Positions 59,424-64,000 of a stretch of 64,000 nt of DNA are shown here, piece after piece; position 1 is the stretch's first letter, and the number at the start of each line of letters is the position of its first letter. Position numbers and translations under genes: made by a program. This stretch comes from Thalassotalea agarivorans (GTDB taxonomy: Bacteria; Pseudomonadota; Gammaproteobacteria; Enterobacterales; Alteromonadaceae). Under the pieces are notes generated by a model. The model was not told the origin of the DNA. It saw only the letters and a list, made by a program, of their open reading frames with translations, and ran no database searches. The stretch spans positions 2,356,001 through 2,420,000 of the forward strand of contig NZ_AP027363.1 of assembly GCF_030295955.1 (NCBI RefSeq). Direction: 5' to 3'.

Positions 59424-59450
59424 AATAGGGGTAGATGGCGATTTTTCAAG
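59424..59450 (-). promoter_or_regulatory. Heat-shock (sigma-32) promoter of clpB
   Basis: On the minus strand CTTGAAA (59450-59444), 12 bases, CCCCTATT (59431-59424). The consensus of RpoH promoters is CTTGAAA-N11-14-CCCCATNT. It lies about 45 bases upstream of the clpB start codon. Confidence 0.85.
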
Positions 59451-59469
59451 CGTTTACATGAAAATTATC

Positions 59470-60219
59470 TTATTTGAGACAGATCACGCTAGCCATGCGT
59501 CCTGTATTTGGTTGACGTCTATAAGAGTAGAATGTGTCCTCTTCAGTATAAGTACAGCGGGCCAATTGTGTTACATCTTTGACACCTAACTGTTGCAGTT
59601 TATAACGCGCTATTCCCTGCAAATCTGCAAGGTATTTACCCGCTTTAGATTTTGGCTGAAAAAAAGAAGAGTAATTTAAATCCTGTTGCTTAAAAGCGTC
59701 GAGGACATCTTGTCCCACTTCAAAGTGCTGTTTTGATATACATGGGCCAAGCCATGCTTGTATATCTGAGGCAGACGTTTTCATTTGTTCAATGGTTTTT
59801 TCTATTAGCCCCGCAGCTAGGGGGCGCCAGCCACAATGCAAGGCAGCAATCTCATCGCCTGATTTAGCGGCAAGTAGCACAGGCAAACAGTCTGCCGTCA
59901 TAATGGCAAGTGCTGCGCCCTTAGTAGATGTTAATTGTCCGTCAGCTGTAATCGGGTTGGTGCTGGGTGTTGATATTTGAGCCAATTCTATGCCGTGCAC
60001 TTGATTTAGCCACTGGATCTGACTCTGCGCTGGCAATTTGCTCAATAAGGTCGCACGATTGTGATTGACAATGTTAGCATCGTCACCAACATGCAGGCCC
60101 AAATTAAATGCGCCAAAGTCACCCGACTTTGCAATACCCTCTGGGTGATGGATTGTCGTAGTGAATGCTACAACATTGGCGCTATTAAACGCGATATCAA
60201 TAAACGCGTCACTATTCAT
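59470..60219 (-). CDS. pgeF: PgeF/YfiH-type laccase-domain purine nucleoside enzyme
   Basis: Members of this family act on purine nucleosides (phosphorolysis and adenosine deamination) and are linked with peptidoglycan editing in E. coli. The 249-residue product has NLGLHVGDDANIVNHNRATL, the metal-site blocks DGQLTSTKGAALAIMTADCLPVLL and HCGWRPLAAG, and LGPCISKQHFEVGQDV. Order and spacing match YfiH. Its start overlaps the rluD stop by one base; gene order bamD, rluD, pgeF, clpB is the same as in E. coli. Confidence 0.93.
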   Translation of the reverse strand: MNSDAFIDIAFNSANVVAFTTTIHHPEGIAKSGDFGAFNLGLHVGDDANIVNHNRATLLSKLPAQSQIQWLNQVHGIELAQISTPSTNPITADGQLTSTKGAALAIMTADCLPVLLAAKSGDEIAALHCGWRPLAAGLIEKTIEQMKTSASDIQAWLGPCISKQHFEVGQDVLDAFKQQDLNYSSFFQPKSKAGKYLADLQGIARYKLQQLGVKDVTQLARCTYTEEDTFYSYRRQPNTGRMASVICLK

Positions 60220-61193
60220 TAATATTCAACTTCTTGATTTTCATTGGAATCGTCTCGAAGCGTATCCGTGAGCTTTACCATATCCTCTGGCACATCTGCA
60301 TGCCAAGTCATCAACTCTCCAGTCGTGGGATGATACAGTGACAACATTGCTGCATGTAATGCTTGTCTTTTGAAACCACGAAGTTCAGAGAGCAACTCAG
60401 GTGTTGCATTTTTTGGTGGACGTGGGCGTCCGCCATATAAAGGATCCCCGACAAGCGGATGTTGTATATGGGCCATATGCACCCTGATTTGGTGAGTACG
60501 GCCCGTTTCTAATCGCAGTCGCAAGCGCGTATGCAATCTAAATTTTTCCATAACACGAAAATGTGTCACCGATGGTCTTCCGGATATAGTCACGGCCATA
60601 TGCGTACGCTTTGTCGCATGACGGCCTATTGGTTCATCAACCGTGCCGCCACCAGTCATTTGACCACTGGCAATCGCCTCATATTCACGCGTAATTTCTC
60701 GGTGCTGGAGGGCATCGACTAAATATGTCTGAGCAGCGATATTTTTCGCAACAACCATCAAACCTGTTGTGTCTTTATCAAGTCGATGAACAATACCTGC
60801 TCTAGGAACCACTGCAATATCAGGGTAACGATGCAGCAAGGCATTTAAAATAGTGCCATCTGGATTGCCTGCACCAGGATGAACAACTAAGTCAGCAGGT
60901 TTGTTGATCACAAGTAAATCATCGTCTTCGTAAACCACATTTAGGGGAATATCTTGCGCTTCAAATCGTTGTTCTGCTTCGACGACGGCCTTAATTATAA
61001 CAGCTTCACCACCAAGTACTTTCTCACGTGCTTTGCTAATTACAGCGCCATTTACACTGACATGGCCAGCTAAAATCCATTCTTTTATGCGCGATCTTGA
61101 ATATTCTGGAAACATTTCGGCCAAAGCTTGGTCTAAACGTTTGCCAAGACATGATTCTGGGACGGTTTCTTTGTGTTCAATTTGTTCTGACAT
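60219..61193 (-). CDS. rluD: 23S rRNA pseudouridine synthase RluD
   Basis: It forms pseudouridines 1911, 1915 and 1917 in helix 69 of 23S rRNA. The 324-residue product has an N-terminal S4 RNA-binding domain (LDQALAEMFPEYSRSRIKEWI) and the catalytic Asp in GIVHRLDKDTTGLMVVAKN. NVVYEDDDLLVINKPADLVVHPG precedes it and ETGRTHQIRVHMAHIQHPLVGDPLYGG follows (in blocks). Placement next to bamD and pgeF supports RluD rather than RluC. Confidence 0.95.
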   Translation of the reverse strand: MSEQIEHKETVPESCLGKRLDQALAEMFPEYSRSRIKEWILAGHVSVNGAVISKAREKVLGGEAVIIKAVVEAEQRFEAQDIPLNVVYEDDDLLVINKPADLVVHPGAGNPDGTILNALLHRYPDIAVVPRAGIVHRLDKDTTGLMVVAKNIAAQTYLVDALQHREITREYEAIASGQMTGGGTVDEPIGRHATKRTHMAVTISGRPSVTHFRVMEKFRLHTRLRLRLETGRTHQIRVHMAHIQHPLVGDPLYGGRPRPPKNATPELLSELRGFKRQALHAAMLSLYHPTTGELMTWHADVPEDMVKLTDTLRDDSNENQEVEY

Positions 61194-61321
61194 GGAACTC
61201 TCTTTGAATTAGCGCTGTGCAAGACACGATTGCTGAGTTAGAATGCTTGCAATTATTTTACCTCGTTGTGGCGATTAACGCCTAACAAATTTTATTAAAA
61301 CAGATGTGTGATTTTAATATT

Positions 61322-62083
61322 ATGAAAAATCTGACCCTAAAAGTAGCAACAGTACTTCTAGTTTTTGGCCTAGCTGGCTGCTCATCATCAAGTGAAGATG
61401 ATTTAGAAGTTGTTCCTGATAAATCAGCTCAGGCGCTGCTAACTGACGCACGTGAAGCGCTTGACGTAGGCTTATACCAAAAAGCCATTCAAATTCTGTC
61501 GGCGGTAGATTCTAGATTCCCGTTTGGTCCTGTATCACATCAAGTACAACTAGATTTACTTTTTGCTTATTATAAAAGCGGCGATGCTGACCAAGGCATT
61601 GCATTAGCGGATCGTTTTATTCGTTTAAACCCTGATAATCAAAACCTAGATTATGTTTACTACATGCGTGGACTTATTAACTTGTCGACGGAAGAAAACC
61701 TATTCCAAGATTTAGTTGGCATAGACCGTTCAGATAGAGATCCTACAGCCGCACGCGACGCATTCGCAGATTTTAAAACAGTCGTTTCTCGCTACCCTGA
61801 TAGTAAGTATGCAAACGATTCACGTAAGCGCATGATGGACATTAAATCGCGTTTAGCTAAATACGAGCTTGCAGTAGCTAAATTCTACATGAAACGCGAC
61901 GCTTGGGCGTCTGCTGCAAACCGCGGTAAATACATCGTTAGATACTATTCACCGAGCCCAGAAGTAGAAGAAGCGTTAGAAATCATGGTTAAGTGTTATG
62001 AAGAAATGGAGTTAGAAGATTTACGCACTAACACTTTGCGTGTGCTAGCAGCGAATTACCCAAATAACTCGCTCGTCAATTAA
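61322..62083 (+). CDS. bamD: Outer-membrane assembly lipoprotein BamD
   Basis: BamD is an essential part of the Bam complex that inserts beta-barrel proteins such as the porin at 1.1-2.2 kb. The 253-residue product (start MKNLTLK) has a lipoprotein signal ending LVFGLAGC (Cys20) and five TPR repeats. Examples are YQKAIQILSAVDSRFPFG and AIRDFRTVVSRYP-like AFADFKTVVSRYPDS. The upstream in-frame ATG would add six residues unlike the family. It is divergent from rluD across 111 bases, as in E. coli. Confidence 0.95.
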   Translation: MKNLTLKVATVLLVFGLAGCSSSSEDDLEVVPDKSAQALLTDAREALDVGLYQKAIQILSAVDSRFPFGPVSHQVQLDLLFAYYKSGDADQGIALADRFIRLNPDNQNLDYVYYMRGLINLSTEENLFQDLVGIDRSDRDPTAARDAFADFKTVVSRYPDSKYANDSRKRMMDIKSRLAKYELAVAKFYMKRDAWASAANRGKYIVRYYSPSPEVEEALEIMVKCYEEMELEDLRTNTLRVLAANYPNNSLVN

Positions 62084-62093
62084 TTTATAAACT

Positions 62094-62126
62094 AAAAAAA
62101 AGGCCAACATCAAGTTGGCCTTTTTT

Positions 62127-62128
<2 letters not shown>
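62094..62128. terminator. Bidirectional terminator between bamD and glnB
   Basis: An eight-A run and GGCCAAC pair with GTTGGCC and an eight-T run around ATCAA; it overlaps the glnB stop codon by two bases. Strong on both strands. Confidence 0.9.
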
Positions 62129-62489
<361 letters not shown>

Positions 62490-62616
62490 TTAATAACCTT
62501 GATTGTACAAAGTAAGACTGCATAAACAAAGCATATAAGTGAAATCTTTTTTGGTATCTATTGACGTATTATTTGATACACTAACCTCGTTTAACAATAC
62601 CCTGTAAGGAATAGCA

Positions 62617-63447
62617 ATGGATCCGAAATTGATCATCGAAGAAATGAAGGTTTTACCTGAAATTGATGTCGATTTTGAAATTAATCGTCGTGTGGCATTT
62701 ATCAAACAACAACTTGTCGCTTCCGGACTAAAAAATTTAGTACTGGGCATTAGCGGTGGTATCGACTCTTCCACCTGCGGCAGGTTAGCACAACTAGCGG
62801 TTGAGCAACTTAATCAAGAACATGGTGGCGGATATCAATTTATTGCAGTGAGACTACCCTACTATGTACAAGCCGACGAAGAAGATGCGCAACTTGCACT
62901 TTCATTTATCAAACCTAGTAAGTCTGTAACAACCAACATATATGCGGGTGCTAGAGGCATACATGAAGAAACGCTCAAAGGTTTGCAAGAGGCAGACTTA
63001 CTTGATGCTAGCGAAGGACAAATTGATTTTTCAAAAGGTAATGTAAAAGCCAGAACTCGTATGGTTATGCAATATCATATTGCCGGCATTCTTGGTGCGC
63101 TCGTGTTAGGTACAGATCATTCCGCTGAAAATATTACTGGCTTCTTCACTAAATGGGGTGACGGTGCGTGTGATCTGATCCCATTATTTGGCTTGTCTAA
63201 ACGCCAAGTTCGACAGCTCGCTATGCATTTGGGTGCACCAGAGCGCTTGGTCACTAAAGCCCCTACGGCGGACTTAGAAGACCTTGAGCCAGGCAAAAAA
63301 GATGAAGACGCTCTTGGGTTAAGCTATGACCAGCTTGACGACTTTTTAGAAGGCAAAGGGGTGTCTGCAGAGGTTGAAAAAGTTATTGTCGATACATACC
63401 GTAAAACGCAGCATAAACGCCTCGCCATTCCGACTGTTTACGATTAA
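62617..63447 (+). CDS. nadE: NH3-dependent NAD synthetase
   Basis: It converts deamido-NAD to NAD using ammonia and ATP. The 276-residue product has the PP-loop GISGGIDSS near the N-terminus, a second ATP-binding stretch ([15 protein letters not shown]), [32 protein letters not shown] and the C-terminal KHKR-like TQHKRLAIP. Length equals that of E. coli NadE, without a glutaminase domain. A strong ribosome site (AAGGAA) supports ATG 62617. Confidence 0.96.
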   Translation: MDPKLIIEEMKVLPEIDVDFEINRRVAFIKQQLVASGLKNLVLGISGGIDSSTCGRLAQLAVEQLNQEHGGGYQFIAVRLPYYVQADEEDAQLALSFIKPSKSVTTNIYAGARGIHEETLKGLQEADLLDASEGQIDFSKGNVKARTRMVMQYHIAGILGALVLGTDHSAENITGFFTKWGDGACDLIPLFGLSKRQVRQLAMHLGAPERLVTKAPTADLEDLEPGKKDEDALGLSYDQLDDFLEGKGVSAEVEKVIVDTYRKTQHKRLAIPTVYD

Positions 63448-63476
63448 TCACTTTTGTAAAAGCTTGACTATAATGA

Positions 63477-63503
63477 AAAGGCTACGATTTGTAGCCTTTT
63501 TTT
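63477..63503 (+). terminator. Terminator after nadE
   Basis: AAAAGGCTAC pairs with GTAGCCTTTT around GATTT, followed by a T run on the plus strand. Confidence 0.85.
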
Positions 63504-63542
63504 GTGCACGGACGCACGACTCTAAGAAACAAGGATGTGATC

Positions 63543-64000
63543 ATGATTACTTCTCACTACACGTCTAGAGCTTTTTCATTGCTTGAAGGGCTTATTACTG
63601 TGTGTTTAATCGCTATATTTATGAGTATTTCTTTACCCAGTATAGAAGAATTTATTGTAAAACAACGGGTGCAAAAAGAGATAATAACGCTGCAAAGAAC
63701 GCTTTCAATTGCTCGTAATTATGCGGTTAACTACGGCGACGTAACTGTTGTTTGTCCATTGAAAAACAATAAGTGCTCTAATGATTGGCAATCAGCTATC
63801 TCGGTATTTAGTGATGCGAATAGAAACTATCAGTTAGATAGTAAAGAAGAGGTTATTAACATTTCCGAATCAAGTTTTGAAACAAACCATCGTTACTTTT
63901 CTTCAAAAAGGCGATACATCGCTTTCGCTCCTACAGGAAGGCTTCGCGGATTATCAAATGGCACCTTTAAAATTTGTCCAATAGGAATGCCTCGATATGC
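63543..64000 (+). CDS. FimT/GspH-type pseudopilin, cut by window end
   Basis: An AAGGA ribosome site precedes ATG 63543. The visible 152 codons have a type IV prepilin signature, A-FSLLEG followed by the hydrophobic segment LITVCLIAIFMSISLPS, cleaved by the prepilin peptidase PilD before Phe. The usual Gly before the Phe is Ala here. The later region (RTLSIARNYAVNYG, and a C-terminal block with APTGRLRG and ICP) resembles GspH/FimT minor pilins. The gene continues past the window. Minor-pilin genes (pilVWX, pilE-like) may follow. Confidence 0.75.
   Translation, partial: MITSHYTSRAFSLLEGLITVCLIAIFMSISLPSIEEFIVKQRVQKEIITLQRTLSIARNYAVNYGDVTVVCPLKNNKCSNDWQSAISVFSDANRNYQLDSKEEVINISESSFETNHRYFSSKRRYIAFAPTGRLRGLSNGTFKICPIGMPRY

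Overview
The window looks like a chromosomal segment of a marine gammaproteobacterium of the order Alteromonadales, probably near Colwellia or Thalassotalea. That placement is inferred from low-to-moderate GC, E. coli-like core gene orders (rsmE-gshB-yqgE-ruvX, pilT-yggS-yggT-rdgB-hemW, tadA/mltF/purL, bamD/rluD/pgeF/clpB) and 16S/23S sequences that align by eye to gammaproteobacterial rRNA. No phage, insertion sequence, CRISPR array or defence island was seen. Most of the window is housekeeping, so the interest lies in regulatory sites, small genes, repeats and a few unusual enzymes.

Layout. 1-9 kb: an unrecognised partial gene, 6S RNA, an outer-membrane porin, metK under tandem Met boxes and followed by an 8-bp tandem repeat, a DUF3313-like protein, and an RND efflux pair. 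9-15 kb: rsmE-gshB-yqgE-ruvX, then a cyanide-insensitive-type bd oxidase (cioAB) with a GbsR/MarR-type regulator. 15-16.7 kb: a gene-poor stretch with hairpins and one membrane ORF. 16.8-24 kb: the twitching ATPases pilT and pilU, divergent from yggS-proC-yggT-DUF4426-rdgB-hemW-tadA. 24-29.7 kb: a 43-aa basic ORF, mltF and purL. 29.8-37.4 kb: tandem Usp, an iodotyrosine-deiodinase-like flavoprotein, an RluA-type pseudouridine synthase, a SelW-like protein, a plant-type dihydrodipicolinate synthase, a DUF4097 protein, cinA and yggN. 37.4-41 kb: electron-transfer flavoprotein and its quinone oxidoreductase, divergent around two PsrA-like palindromes. 41-48.7 kb: yciH, tyrR (with an intact GAFTGA loop), methionine gamma-lyase, a HIT protein, a YlqF-type GTPase, DUF3859, an orphan ExbD, small membrane and lipoprotein genes, and two marC paralogues. 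48.7-49.2 kb: a cluster of direct repeats related to an inverted copy at 12 kb.

49.2-55.2 kb is one rRNA operon on the minus strand (16S, tRNA-Ala, 23S, 5S) with two similar promoters, boxA elements, a 16S processing stem and two terminators. 55.3-64 kb: pssA, a DUF4124 protein, clpB with a sigma-32-like promoter, pgeF, rluD, bamD, glnB, nadE, and the start of a FimT/GspH-type pseudopilin gene cut by the window end.

Functional links: methionine metabolism (MetJ-controlled metK; methionine gamma-lyase), lysine synthesis (DapA), fatty-acid and amino-acid oxidation (ETF to ETF-QO to quinone), terminal respiration (CioAB), type IV pilus motility and envelope biogenesis (BamD, PssA, porin). I found no convincing new multi-gene system. 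The best leads are the deiodinase-like enzyme, the plant-type DapA, the dispersed repeat family and the structured stretch between the two rRNA terminators.
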